A DNA stretch of 64,000 bases from Lachnospiraceae bacterium (GTDB lineage Bacteria; Bacillota; Clostridia; Lachnospirales; Lachnospiraceae): the NCBI GenBank assembly GCA_022510565.1, contig JAFLTE010000003.1, positions 124,001 to 188,000 of the forward strand. Direction: 5' to 3'. This document shows, one piece after another, positions 42,761 to 52,134 of the stretch. Position numbers and translations under genes: made by a program. Below the pieces are notes generated by a model. The model was not told the DNA's origin, made no database searches, and was given only the letters and a program-made list of their open reading frames with translations. Numbering within the stretch: the first letter of the stretch is position 1; every line of letters begins with the position of its first letter.

Positions 42761-44506
42761 GTGAAAAAGAAAATGTTCAAAAAAGTAACTGCAGCTATAC
42801 TTGCAGCCTGCTTGATGATGTCACTGACAGCTTGCGGCGGCAATGATGCGCAGAACTCCGGAACACCTGCTACTGATGCGGGAACGACGGACACAGGTTC
42901 TTCATCCGGCGATGCAGGAACGGATAACTCCGGTGATGTGGCAGCAGACCCCACCAACGGAGAACTGGTTGACGGCAAGTTCCTTGAGACCAGACACATT
43001 TCTGTTGAGGTTTATGACCGTGGTAACGACGGCGGTTCCGACCCTACCAACAATATGTACACACAGTGGATTCAGCAACAGATGCTTGAAAAACACAATG
43101 TGGAAGTTGAGTTCGTAGCGGTTCCTCGTTGGACAGAGGTTGAGCAGATTAACAACCTTCTGGCTGCAGGTAATGCGCCGGATATCTGTCTGACCTATGA
43201 CTATCCTACCATTCAGACCTATGCTAACATGGGCGGTGTGCTGGATCTGTCCTCTTATGTAGATGATTACAAGTCCGTGCTTCCTAATATGTGGAACTGG
43301 CTGACAGAGACTAACATCTACTGGGATAAGAGCCCGACCACCGGTGAACTCTGGGCAATCGAGACCAAGCTGGCAACTACCAATCGTATCAATACTTTTG
43401 TACGTAAGGACTGGTTGGATGCTTTGGGATTGTCTGAGCCTACAACCAAGCAGGAATTTGAGGATATGCTGATTGCATTCAGAGACAATGCGGATACATT
43501 GCTCGGCGCTGATGCAGACAAAATGATTCCTTATTCCGTAAGCTTTGACGTAGGTTGGAGAGCAGCTACACTGATTGAGTCCTTTATCGACCCTAATATT
43601 TCCGATTATGAGTACTATATCAATGGTTTTGACGACAGAAAGTACACAGAGAACGGAACCAAGGAAGCTGTAAGACTTCTGAATAAGTGGTATAACGACG
43701 GACTTATGTGGGATGACTTCGCGCTGTACGGAAGCGGTGACAGCACGGAGGATGATATGATGAAAGCCGGCTATGTCGGTGCATTCACACACAACTGGGA
43801 TTATCCTTACAGAAACGGTGAAGACAGTATTATGGCTAACCTGAAGAGACTGGTAGGCGAAGATGCAACCTATGTTGTAGTTGATCCTTTCGAGGACAGC
43901 AAGGGAACACACACGAAATTCGTGTCCGGTCCTATCGACCGTAAGATTTTCTTCCCTTCTACCAACGACGAGCCTCTTGCATGTTTACTGTATATCGATT
44001 TCATCAGTGAGCCTGAGACGATTCAGTATCTGCAGCTTGGTGATGAGGGTGTAACTCACAATGTACTGGATGACGGTGCAGTTGAAGTGATTGCAGCCAC
44101 CGGCGATGCTATTCAGAACTCCGGTTTCAACATCGACATGACCATTACCTGTAACGGTCTGAATCTGATTGACCCTGAGCAGACAGCTAAGTCTATCGCA
44201 CACAGCTATGCGAGCGTTGATCCTGCATTGGTTGAGGACGCTAACAAGGTAGCTCAGACTGATATCCGTATCGGTAAGAACGTAAACGTTGGCGCTATCG
44301 AGGCAGAAGAAGGTATGGGACCTCAGCTTTCCGACTTGAGAGACAGAGCATACGACCTTTCCGTATCCGCACCGGTAGATCAGTTTGATGCTGTATGGGA
44401 TCAAAATATGGCAGATTATTTAAGTGCCGGCGGTCAGGCAATTATCGATGAGCGTATCGAGAAATGGCAGGCAACATTCGGCAACAGCGATTCACTTCCC
44501 GAATAA
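42761..44506 (+). CDS. Oligosaccharide-binding lipoprotein of the ABC importer
   Basis: A 581-residue extracellular solute-binding protein. A lipoprotein signal (KKMFKKVTAAIL to LTAC) and a Ser/Thr/Gly/Asp linker precede the two-lobed binding domain. It begins at GTG 42761, with GGGAGGT seven bases upstream. The size and the DPTNNMYTQWIQQQMLEKHNVEVE and DICLTYDYPTIQTYANMGG segments fit the large LplA/LipO-type binding proteins for complex sugars. With the two permeases and cytoplasmic GH2/GH67 enzymes it probably imports aldouronic or xylo-oligosaccharides. Confidence 0.9.
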   Translation: MKKKMFKKVTAAILAACLMMSLTACGGNDAQNSGTPATDAGTTDTGSSSGDAGTDNSGDVAADPTNGELVDGKFLETRHISVEVYDRGNDGGSDPTNNMYTQWIQQQMLEKHNVEVEFVAVPRWTEVEQINNLLAAGNAPDICLTYDYPTIQTYANMGGVLDLSSYVDDYKSVLPNMWNWLTETNIYWDKSPTTGELWAIETKLATTNRINTFVRKDWLDALGLSEPTTKQEFEDMLIAFRDNADTLLGADADKMIPYSVSFDVGWRAATLIESFIDPNISDYEYYINGFDDRKYTENGTKEAVRLLNKWYNDGLMWDDFALYGSGDSTEDDMMKAGYVGAFTHNWDYPYRNGEDSIMANLKRLVGEDATYVVVDPFEDSKGTHTKFVSGPIDRKIFFPSTNDEPLACLLYIDFISEPETIQYLQLGDEGVTHNVLDDGAVEVIAATGDAIQNSGFNIDMTITCNGLNLIDPEQTAKSIAHSYASVDPALVEDANKVAQTDIRIGKNVNVGAIEAEEGMGPQLSDLRDRAYDLSVSAPVDQFDAVWDQNMADYLSAGGQAIIDERIEKWQATFGNSDSLPE

Positions 44507-44528
44507 GTAATATTTTAGCATTATTTAG

Positions 44529-44553
44529 GGCCGGCGCACATGCGTCGGCCTTA
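44529..44553 (+). terminator. Terminator of the sugar locus
   Basis: GGCCGGCGCA (44529-44538) pairs with TGCGTCGGCC (44541-44550) with one mismatch, followed by TTATT. Confidence 0.75.
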
Positions 44554-44657
44554 TTCGTGTGTAGACATTGATTTTATCAAATACATATGATATTATCAAA
44601 AGTTGGAAAACAGACAGTATGCTGATTTTATTATGTTATAAATGAAAGGGAATTTAT

Positions 44658-45491
44658 ATGAAAGAGAAGTTGAAGAGAATATTGATCAGCCTGATGGTAA
44701 TGGCTCTTGTTATGGGCGGTATTGCGCCTATGCAGGCCGAGGCGAAGAAAAAGACAGATTATTCTGCCGTATTTGATGCGGATTATTACTATAGCGTATA
44801 CGCTGATTTAAGATCAGTGATCGGAGACAATCCGAAGAAGCTTTTGCAGCATTTTATCACATTCGGAATGCAGGAAGGCAGGCGCGGAAATGATGAGTTT
44901 GATGTGAAAGCATATATGGAGAACAATCCCGATTTGGTACAGATGTTCGGTACAGAGGATTTGGAAAGTTATTATCTCCATTATATAAACTACGGGAAAA
45001 AGGAAGGACGCAGCGCCCAATCCGCCAATGAAAGTGCTGCCGCACCCGAGAAGACCCTGATTTCTTCTTATACGACAGCTTTCGACCCGAAACAGAGCAG
45101 GGCGATCAATATAGCATTGGCTGCATCTAAGATTAACGGAACGGTGATACAGCCCGGTCAGCAGTTCTCTTTCAGTGATACCGTCGGACCGAGAACTGCC
45201 GAAAACGGATTCGTGATGGCGCCGACTTTTTTGAATAAGGAAGTGGTTCCCGGTATGGGTGGTGGTATCTGTCAGGTTTCGTCTACCATGTATGCGGCAA
45301 TGCTGCAGGGTGACATCAAGGCGACGCAGAGACATGCGCACTCTTTGCCGGTCAGCTATATACCGGAAGGAATGGATGCCACAATCTCAGCGGGGAAAAA
45401 GGATCTGACTTTTACCAATAATTTTACATTTCCGATTGTTATCAATGCGGTAGTCGATGACGGAACGGTGACGGTGAGTTTCGGTAAATAA
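44658..45491 (+). CDS. Secreted VanW-family protein
   Basis: A 277-residue protein with a signal peptide (1-29, ending AEAKK). Residues 40-120 hold two short repeats, each with FDADYYYSVYADLR or FDVKAYMENNPDLV and a FGMQEGRR or YGKKEGRS end, which look like cell-surface repeats. The VanW domain follows (about 135-277), with IQPGQQFSFSDTVGPRTAENGF and GGGICQVSSTMYAA. VanW domains occur in vancomycin-resistance clusters and many surface proteins; their function is unclear. No van genes are nearby. It stands alone with its own terminator. Confidence 0.87.
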   Translation: MKEKLKRILISLMVMALVMGGIAPMQAEAKKKTDYSAVFDADYYYSVYADLRSVIGDNPKKLLQHFITFGMQEGRRGNDEFDVKAYMENNPDLVQMFGTEDLESYYLHYINYGKKEGRSAQSANESAAAPEKTLISSYTTAFDPKQSRAINIALAASKINGTVIQPGQQFSFSDTVGPRTAENGFVMAPTFLNKEVVPGMGGGICQVSSTMYAAMLQGDIKATQRHAHSLPVSYIPEGMDATISAGKKDLTFTNNFTFPIVINAVVDDGTVTVSFGK

Positions 45492-45495
45492 TATT

Positions 45496-45519
45496 TCTCC
45501 CCCATAGTGGGGAGATTTT
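45496..45519 (+). terminator. Terminator after the VanW gene
   Basis: TCTCCCC pairs with GGGGAGA around a six-base loop and is followed by TTTT. Confidence 0.78.
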
Positions 45520-45597
45520 GTATATGTATTAGTATATTTATAGTATACGCATATAATTACATGTGTTATGATATAGTGGGAAAGGTTAATAATTTGA

Positions 45598-46392
45598 ATG
45601 AGACGCACAACACTATCCGCCATGATTGGCTCCATAGTCGTATCACTCACAGTCGCTTTCACAGCGTCTGTTTCGGTGTGTGCGCAAGAACTGCCGCCGC
45701 ATTTGATCCAAACGGTGACGGAGCAGGATATCTTCGAGGGTATGTTAGCTCTTGGTTATCTGGAAACACCCGTGCTTGATACAGAGGACTGTGGCGAAGC
45801 GTATGAAAAGGTTAAGAATTGTGTTGTGAGGATTCAAATGGGGAATGCTCATGGCAGCGGTATTATATGGGAAATATCGTCTGAGAGGATTGTGATTGTC
45901 ACCAATAAGCATGTGCTTGATTATTGGAGCGAGGAGAACGGTTACGTGCATTTTCCGCAGGGGTTTGACATGGACGCACAGCTCTTGGGAACTTCGGAGC
46001 ATTATGATGTAGGATTTGTTGCTGTGTACAATAGTCAGTTTACCTACGAAGAATTGCAAAAGCTTCGCTGTGCCCGTGTGAGTCAGAATGTCTGTGAGGG
46101 GCTCAAACAGGGTGATATGATGTTTCTTGTAGATTCCGGCTCCATGGAAGAGGATGCAAAGTATTATGTAGGAACCGTAGGGGAACCATATCAATATATT
46201 GAAGATTTGGATGCATATATGCTGTACGCGCATTGTTTTGCCAAAACGGGAATGTCCGGCGGAGGTACTTTCGACGGCCATGGCTTTCTGATTGGCATGA
46301 CCACGGCGGGAACGGCGCAGAATGAGTCTGCCAGCGTGCCGGTGCAGCATATTAATTTGGCATATGAAGAAGTCGTGGAAGACACCTTTTAA
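45598..46392 (+). CDS. Secreted trypsin-like serine protease
   Basis: A 264-residue protein with a signal peptide (1-30, SVSVCAQ) and a chymotrypsin-fold domain. The triad is visible as His in VTNKHVLD (about 103), Asp in HYDVGFVAV (about 141) and Ser in AKTGMSGGGTF (about 220). The fold resembles the Trypsin_2/HtrA core without a PDZ domain. Its function may be processing of surface or extracellular proteins. A ribosome site (AAAGG) is rather far from the ATG. Confidence 0.83.
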   Translation: MRRTTLSAMIGSIVVSLTVAFTASVSVCAQELPPHLIQTVTEQDIFEGMLALGYLETPVLDTEDCGEAYEKVKNCVVRIQMGNAHGSGIIWEISSERIVIVTNKHVLDYWSEENGYVHFPQGFDMDAQLLGTSEHYDVGFVAVYNSQFTYEELQKLRCARVSQNVCEGLKQGDMMFLVDSGSMEEDAKYYVGTVGEPYQYIEDLDAYMLYAHCFAKTGMSGGGTFDGHGFLIGMTTAGTAQNESASVPVQHINLAYEEVVEDTF

Positions 46393-46430
46393 TTGATGTA
46401 GAGAAACATAAGCGTATGTTGGAGAGTGGA

Positions 46431-47465
46431 ATGAGTACGTATTTTGAGTGGGAAGACGAAATTCGATTTCAGGTGAGAGAAAATAAGACGGCACTTGTGT
46501 GCGGTGTACTTGCCGTTGGAGTTGCTGTCTTTATTATGATAATGCGCTTCCTTCATCCGTCCGCTAAAGGGGGAGGCACTTTGTTGTATCTGCCCATATT
46601 ATGTATGCTCCTTGGCGGTGTGGCGTGTTTTATGATGTATTATAACAGGAAGCTCACCGTAGAGCAAATGGACATATGTTATGTTAACTGGATGGGTAAA
46701 GCCAAGCAATTTACGCTGGATGAGATTGGCTATTGTAAAATAGGAACGGCCGGAGATATGAATCAGGTCGTACTGTACGATTTACTTGGGAAAAAGTTAT
46801 GTAAACTTGAAATCGGAATGCGGGGGTTGGCGGAATTATATCAGTATCTGATTGACAATGGGATTCGCATTGAGCGAGCGAAGTCTAAGACTCATCAGTT
46901 GTCGGGATTTGTAAGCCTGATTGATGTAATCGGTAAGGAGACGGCAGTCTGTGAGGAGGAGATATGTAAGTGCTCGGAGAGCTTCTATGAGGATATAGCG
47001 CAGGTTTTCCGTGATTGGGAAAAACGCAACAAGCATTTTGGAGCCGTATGGGAGATTGGATTTGCGGAATATACGGCGGATGACTTAGAGAGAAAATGTC
47101 CCTTGCATATGTATCCTTCTTCCGTGGAGGAACCTTTGGAGCACATACCGGACTCCTATGAATGTGTGCTGGAAGCGTATTTGAAGACGGAAGACGGGTA
47201 TGTTGTGAATAAGCGGGGTGAGACGGTCAGCATTATGCTGCCTTATCTGTCTCAGACGAAGTCTTATCAGATCGGTGAGAAGACGCGAATCCGAAAGACG
47301 GATGAGGAGTGGATGAAGGAGTGGCTGAGGTGGCATCTGTGTATGTTTGATAAGGAACTTCCGAAGCATAAGTATCACACGGAATACTTAAATCTGGGAC
47401 ACAAGCTGCGTCCTTCGGCGGGCATTGCCGCTAAACCGCTTTCACTTGAAAAGAACCAGGCATGA
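46431..47465 (+). CDS. Unknown membrane protein, two N-terminal membrane segments
   Basis: A 344-residue protein I cannot assign. Two hydrophobic segments (about 21-42 and 52-75) are followed by a domain of about 80 residues resembling a PH-like immunity or YcxB-like fold (LTVEQMDICYVNWMGKAKQFTLDEIGYCKIG), then a charged C-terminal part with a recurring cysteine patch (VCEEEICKCSESF). GGAGAG precedes the start at 46431; an upstream ATG at 46416 overlaps it. It follows the trypsin-like protease gene by 38 bp and could be its partner. Confidence 0.6.
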   Translation: MSTYFEWEDEIRFQVRENKTALVCGVLAVGVAVFIMIMRFLHPSAKGGGTLLYLPILCMLLGGVACFMMYYNRKLTVEQMDICYVNWMGKAKQFTLDEIGYCKIGTAGDMNQVVLYDLLGKKLCKLEIGMRGLAELYQYLIDNGIRIERAKSKTHQLSGFVSLIDVIGKETAVCEEEICKCSESFYEDIAQVFRDWEKRNKHFGAVWEIGFAEYTADDLERKCPLHMYPSSVEEPLEHIPDSYECVLEAYLKTEDGYVVNKRGETVSIMLPYLSQTKSYQIGEKTRIRKTDEEWMKEWLRWHLCMFDKELPKHKYHTEYLNLGHKLRPSAGIAAKPLSLEKNQA

Positions 47466-47548
47466 TGCAAGACCGGCGGAAAATTTGGGTTTATGATATT
47501 CGGAAAATATGGTAGGATATAATGCAGGGGGGGATGAGGAGGATTGCT

Positions 47549-48427
47549 ATGGCACTTTTTCAAATCAGCAACGATAAAATTACCATACAGGTTGACAGTA
47601 TGGGAGCGGAGCTTAAGTCACTTAAGGAAGTCGCTTCGGGCAGGGAATATATGTGGAACGGCGACCCAAAGTACTGGAAAAGAACTTCGCCGGTACTGTT
47701 TCCGCTTGTAGGAGGCGTCAAAGACGGTGTCTATCGTGTGGACGGCCGGGAGTATCCCATGGGACAGCACGGTTTTGCCAGGGATATGGAGTTTCAGTTG
47801 AAGAGTCAGGTGGCGCATGAGATTTGGTTTGTGTTGGAATCGAATGAGGATACTCTTGATAAATATCCATATCCTTTTGTGTTGGAGATAGGCTATGAAC
47901 TTGTGGACGCGACAGTGATTGTCAAATGGAGAGTTCATAATCCGGAGAAAGAACGCATGTATTTTTCAATTGGCGGGCATCCGGCATTTCTGTGTCCCAT
48001 TGAGGAGGGCACGAAGCAGAGTGATTATGGGCTTCGCTTTGATACCAAGGATGAGGTGGTGTCATCCTGTCTGGAAAATGGGCTTATAAGCGGCAGACAG
48101 GTGACTTATAAATTACATAACGGTACATATTCGATAACGGAGGATTTGTTCGACGGGGATGCACTGGTTATTGAGCATGATCAGGCGCATAGTGTAGCGC
48201 TTGTGACACCTGACGGCGCCCCTTACCTGACGGTGGATTTTGATGCGCCTCTGTTCGGTATCTGGTCACCTCCGAAGAAGAATGCACCTTTTATCTGTAT
48301 AGAGCCGTGGTACGGCAGGTGTGACAGAGCGGATTATACAGGAGAATGGAGAGAGCGCGAGTGGATGCAGTCGCTCGATGCGGACGGTACATTTGCGACG
48401 GACTATAAAATAACAGTCGGAATTTAA
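47549..48427 (+). CDS. Aldose 1-epimerase-like protein
   Basis: A 292-residue protein of the galactose-mutarotase-like fold, LacX type. FPLVGGVKDGVYRVDGREYPMGQHGFARDMEF is the active-site entry, SIGGHPAF carries the catalytic histidine, and TPDGAPYLTVDFDAPLFGIWSPP with the downstream ICIEPW glutamate completes it. It probably interconverts sugar anomers or handles a sugar phosphate. The ATG at 47549 has AGGAGG seven bases upstream; two earlier in-frame ATGs have no such site. Confidence 0.85.
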   Translation: MALFQISNDKITIQVDSMGAELKSLKEVASGREYMWNGDPKYWKRTSPVLFPLVGGVKDGVYRVDGREYPMGQHGFARDMEFQLKSQVAHEIWFVLESNEDTLDKYPYPFVLEIGYELVDATVIVKWRVHNPEKERMYFSIGGHPAFLCPIEEGTKQSDYGLRFDTKDEVVSSCLENGLISGRQVTYKLHNGTYSITEDLFDGDALVIEHDQAHSVALVTPDGAPYLTVDFDAPLFGIWSPPKKNAPFICIEPWYGRCDRADYTGEWREREWMQSLDADGTFATDYKITVGI

Positions 48428-48444
48428 TTAAAGGAGGAATGGCA

Positions 48445-49143
48445 ATGGCACCTATTGTACGGTGTGTGGGTCTGACCAAGAATTACGGCAGGAAAACTGC
48501 GCTCAATCAGATCTATCTAAATCTTGACAGAGGCAAGATTATCGGACTGCTGGGACCTAACGGCAGCGGTAAGACGACATTGATTAAGATCATGAACGGG
48601 TTGTTAGAGCCTTCGTCAGGGGAAATTCTGATTAATGGACAAAGACCGGGGGTGGAGACGAAATCTAAAATATCCTATCTGCCTGAGAGGACTTATCTGC
48701 AGCCCGGCATGAAGGTCTTGGAGGTTGTGGAATATTTCCATGATTTCTATCCGGACTTTCAGGTTGACAGGGCATACGATATGCTTGCACGTTTGCAGAT
48801 TCAGCCTTATGAGCGGCTTAAGAATCTGTCCAAAGGAACTAAGGAGAAGGTGCAGCTTATTCTGGTGATGAGCAGAGATGCGGATTTGTATGTGTTAGAC
48901 GAGCCTATAGCAGGAGTAGATCCTGCATCCAGGGATTATATTCTGCACACGATTGTGGGAAACTATAACAGAAATGCGACGATCCTTCTGTCCACGCACC
49001 TGATTTCCGATGTGGAAAATATTTTGGATGAGGTAGTGTTTATCAGACAGGGCAATATTATACTGCAGGCGGGAGCCGAAGAAATCAGGCGTAACGAAGG
49101 CAAGTCTGTGGACCGTTTCTTCAGGGAGGTGTTCGTATGCTAG
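48445..49143 (+). CDS. ABC transporter ATP-binding protein
   Basis: A 232-residue ATPase with Walker A GPNGSGKTT, signature LSKGTKEKVQL, Walker B LYVLDEPIAGVDP and the switch histidine in LSTHLIS. The start at 48445 has AAGGAGG at seven bases. The partner permease overlaps its end by 7 bp, so this is a two-gene exporter or bacitracin-like ABC system without a binding protein. Substrate unknown. Confidence 0.9.
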   Translation: MAPIVRCVGLTKNYGRKTALNQIYLNLDRGKIIGLLGPNGSGKTTLIKIMNGLLEPSSGEILINGQRPGVETKSKISYLPERTYLQPGMKVLEVVEYFHDFYPDFQVDRAYDMLARLQIQPYERLKNLSKGTKEKVQLILVMSRDADLYVLDEPIAGVDPASRDYILHTIVGNYNRNATILLSTHLISDVENILDEVVFIRQGNIILQAGAEEIRRNEGKSVDRFFREVFVC

Positions 49144-49919
49144 GTAAATTGATGAAATATGAGTGGAGCGGCACATGGAAACTGCTGCTTCCCGCCAATC
49201 TGCTCATTGTGGTGACGTCATTTTTTGCGTGCATTATGGTGAGGCAGACAATATTTGACTATGATGACGGCGCTGTAATGCTCACGATTTTAGTTACGCT
49301 GACGTATATTGTAAGTATGATTTTGGTATTTGTGGGTACGGCAATCTATCTGATTTATCATTTCTACACTACCACCTACGGAGATCAGGGTTATCTTTTA
49401 CACACGCTGCCCGTGGACAAACATCAGATTATTATTGCCAAGGCTCTGGTAAGCGCTGCATGGATATTAATCAGCTCTTTTATCATGTATATGTCGGTTG
49501 TCTTTCTGCTAAATTTTGAAGGAAACATTTATGAAGACTTTATGGAAGCGTTAGACCTCATAATAGTGACAAGAACAGACAGCGGAGCTGTTTCGGTATT
49601 CGCGACAATGATGACGCTGATTGCCCTGATTGTGGGCATTTTTGTGCGGGTGCTTAAGGCGGCGGCGTGTATTTCTCTGGGGCAGCTTTCTTCCAATCAT
49701 AAGCTGTTGGTTTCTTTTGCATACTACTTTGCAATCTATATCATACAACAGTTGGTGAACACTTGTTATATTATGCTCTTGGGTGTCGTGGGAAGAAAGA
49801 GAGGGACATGGAGCCTGGATACTTCTTGGGAGTTCGCGTTGATTTCGGGATTAATCTATGTTGTGGTTTTCTATTTGCTTACATGGCATGTGATGGACAA
49901 AAGACTGAATTTGGATTAA
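49137..49919 (+). CDS. ABC transporter permease, ABC-2-like
   Basis: A 260-residue membrane protein with about six hydrophobic segments (residues 17-38, 55-80, 98-125, 152-172, 184-210, 230-250). It starts 7 bp inside the ATPase gene and must be its membrane partner. It has no EAA loop, which fits an exporter. The GDQGYLLHTLPVDKHQIIIAK segment resembles permeases next to GntR-type YtrB ABC systems. The ligand is unknown. Confidence 0.8.
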   Translation: MLGKLMKYEWSGTWKLLLPANLLIVVTSFFACIMVRQTIFDYDDGAVMLTILVTLTYIVSMILVFVGTAIYLIYHFYTTTYGDQGYLLHTLPVDKHQIIIAKALVSAAWILISSFIMYMSVVFLLNFEGNIYEDFMEALDLIIVTRTDSGAVSVFATMMTLIALIVGIFVRVLKAAACISLGQLSSNHKLLVSFAYYFAIYIIQQLVNTCYIMLLGVVGRKRGTWSLDTSWEFALISGLIYVVVFYLLTWHVMDKRLNLD

Positions 49920-50011
49920 GGAAATGTAAGTAACATTTCTTGACAGACGTATAAAAAAGGAAGAGAATAGTAAGGTGCGTAATGCAGACAGGAAAGGCTG
50001 GTGTTATAGTA

Positions 50012-51163
50012 ATGACGAAGATTGATATTGTTTCCGGGTTTCTCGGTGCCGGAAAGACCACATTGATTAAGAAGCTGTTAAAAGAGGCTTTGGCAGATAC
50101 AAAAGTTGTGCTGATTGAGAACGAGTTCGGTGAAATCGGCATTGACGGAGGATTCTTAAAAGAGGCGGGAATTGAGATTAAAGAGATGAATTCCGGCTGT
50201 ATATGCTGCTCCTTGGTAGGAGATTTCGGAACGTCCCTGCGGGAGGTGTTGGATACTTATACGCCTGAACGTGTTTTGATCGAGCCCTCCGGCGTGGGTA
50301 AGCTGTCCGATGTTATGAAAGCGGTGCAGGAGGCTATGGCGGATAGGGATGTGGAATTGAACAGTGCCGTAGCGGTTGTAGATGCATGTAAATGTAAGAT
50401 GTATATTAAGAATTTCGGCGAATTTTTCATCAACCAGATTGAACATGCCGGAACTATTGTTTTAAGTCGGACCGACAAGTTGAGTGAGGACAAGTTGGCT
50501 GTCTGTGTGGAGATGATTCGGGAGCATAATGCGAAGGCCACAATCATCACAACACCGTGGGACTCACTTGAGGGCAAGGATATTTTAGAAACTATCGAGG
50601 GAGCTAAGGATCTCGAGGCGGAGCTGATGCGGGAGGTGATGGAGCACCACGAGGAACATGACCATGAGCACGGACCGGACTGCACATGCGGATGCCACGA
50701 TCATGAGCACCATCACCATCACGAGCATGATGAGCATGAGCACCATCACCATCACGAGCATGATGAGCACGAGCACCATCACCATCACGAGCATGATGAG
50801 CACGAGCACCATCACCATCACGAGCATGATGAACATGAGCATCATCACCACGATCATCACGACCATGATCATCATCACCATCATGCGGACGAAATCTTCA
50901 CAAGCTGGGGACTGGAAACACCGTCAGCTTATACAAAGGAAGAAATTAACCATATTCTTGCGGAACTTGACAAGGAAGAAGTGTATGGTCTTGTTCTGCG
51001 TGCTAAGGGTATGGTGCCTGCAGCGGACGGCGGCTGGATTTATTTTGACTATGTACCTGAGGAGAGCAATGTCAGGGACGGTAAGCCGGATGTTACCGGC
51101 AAGTTCTGCGTGATTGGCTCTGAACTGAAAGAAGATAAATTGGCTGAATTATTTCGCAAATAG
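50012..51163 (+). CDS. COG0523 GTPase (CobW/ZigA-like metallochaperone) with histidine-rich insert
   Basis: A protein of about 383 residues of the G3E GTPase group. Walker A GFLGAGKTT, the metal motif SGCICCSLVGD (CxCC), and the G4-like SRTDK motif are present. Between the GTPase part and the C-terminal CobW domain (from about residue 290) lies a region of more than 40 histidines, built from four 11-residue repeats of E-H5-E-H-D-E-H. COG0523 proteins deliver zinc, cobalt or other metals to enzymes or report metal scarcity. The start at 50012 begins MTKIDIVSGF; an upstream ATG at 49982 is possible. Zinc is the likely metal but not proven. Confidence 0.87.
   Translation: MTKIDIVSGFLGAGKTTLIKKLLKEALADTKVVLIENEFGEIGIDGGFLKEAGIEIKEMNSGCICCSLVGDFGTSLREVLDTYTPERVLIEPSGVGKLSDVMKAVQEAMADRDVELNSAVAVVDACKCKMYIKNFGEFFINQIEHAGTIVLSRTDKLSEDKLAVCVEMIREHNAKATIITTPWDSLEGKDILETIEGAKDLEAELMREVMEHHEEHDHEHGPDCTCGCHDHEHHHHHEHDEHEHHHHHEHDEHEHHHHHEHDEHEHHHHHEHDEHEHHHHDHHDHDHHHHHADEIFTSWGLETPSAYTKEEINHILAELDKEEVYGLVLRAKGMVPAADGGWIYFDYVPEESNVRDGKPDVTGKFCVIGSELKEDKLAELFRK
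50705..50836 (+). repeat. 33-bp tandem repeat, four units, coding for E-H5-E-H-D-E-H
   Basis: The unit GAGCACCATCACCATCACGA plus 13 bases (33 bp) recurs four times with only wobble changes and is followed by a more diverged histidine-coding tail to 50884. It is in frame within the COG0523 GTPase gene, so unit-number changes would keep the protein in frame. Confidence 0.9.
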
Positions 51164-51187
51164 AGCATAGAAAGGTGTGGATATTGT

Positions 51188-52117
51188 ATGAAACCGGTCT
51201 ACGTAATCAACGGTTTTTTAGAGAGCGGTAAAACTGAGTTTATCACCTATACATTGGCACAGCCTTATTTTCAAATCGGAGGCAGGACACTGCTTATTGT
51301 ATGCGAGGAAGGCGAGAATGAGTATGATGCACAGTTACTGAAACTGAGCAGGACGGTTCTGGAACTGATAGAGGATGAATCGCAATTTCAGCCTGCTAAG
51401 CTGATTGAACTGGAGAAGAAGCATAAACCGGAGCGTATCATCATCGAGTACAATGGAATGTGGAACTATAAAGAGATGAAATTGCCGTGGCACTGGAAGA
51501 TTGAGCAGCAGATTACGACCATAGATGCTTCCACGTTTCCCATGTACTTCACCAATATGAAATCGCTGCTTGCAGAGCAGATTCGTTCCTCTGAGTTGAT
51601 TATCTTCAATCGCTGTGACGGTGTGGAGGACTTAAGCAGTTACAAGCGCAATGTCAAGGCGATCAACCAGAAGGCTGAGATTGTTTTTGAGGATGCCAAC
51701 GGGGAAATCAATGAAATCATGGAAGAAGATTTGCCTTACGATTTGAAAACGGATGTTATAGAATTGAACAATGACAGCTACGGAATCTGGTATTTGGACT
51801 CGTTGGATCACTTGGAGCGTTATGAGGGTAAGACCGTCAGATTTACGGCGATGGTATTAAAGCCTAAAGATTTCCCCACAGGATATTTTGTGCCCGGAAG
51901 GATGGCTATGACCTGCTGCGCGGACGATATGGCCTTCTTAGGTTTCGCCTGTGAGTATGAACGGGCGGATTCACTGAGTGATAAACAGTGGGTGAAAGTA
52001 ACTGCCAAGGTTTCCAAGGAGTATTTTGCGGATTATCAGGGAGAAGGGCCGGTTCTTCACGCGCTTGGTGTGGAGCAGACTAAGGCACCGAAAGAAACTG
52101 TTATCAGTTTTGTTTAG
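51188..52117 (+). CDS. CobW-like GTPase fused to a YcgQ/TIGR03943-type C-terminal domain
   Basis: A 309-residue protein. The N-terminal part has a Walker A GFLESGKTE and the G4-like NRCD, as in the CobW family, but the CxCC metal motif is missing. From about residue 215 the C-terminal part, with KPKDFPTGYFVPGRMAMTCCADDMAFLGF and WVKVTAKVS, looks like the periplasm-facing part of YcgQ/TIGR03943 proteins, which sit in zinc-regulated operons with YcgR permeases. It is 24 bp downstream of the His-rich GTPase. A joint role in metal handling is likely; the fusion is unusual. Confidence 0.78.
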   Translation: MKPVYVINGFLESGKTEFITYTLAQPYFQIGGRTLLIVCEEGENEYDAQLLKLSRTVLELIEDESQFQPAKLIELEKKHKPERIIIEYNGMWNYKEMKLPWHWKIEQQITTIDASTFPMYFTNMKSLLAEQIRSSELIIFNRCDGVEDLSSYKRNVKAINQKAEIVFEDANGEINEIMEEDLPYDLKTDVIELNNDSYGIWYLDSLDHLERYEGKTVRFTAMVLKPKDFPTGYFVPGRMAMTCCADDMAFLGFACEYERADSLSDKQWVKVTAKVSKEYFADYQGEGPVLHALGVEQTKAPKETVISFV

Positions 52118-52134
52118 GAAAATTACGATGAAGT

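Noticed and set aside
50705-50884. Short regular repeats that could be taken for a CRISPR array
   Set aside because: The repeats are directly tandem, in frame, without unique spacers, and code for a histidine-rich linker of a COG0523 GTPase.
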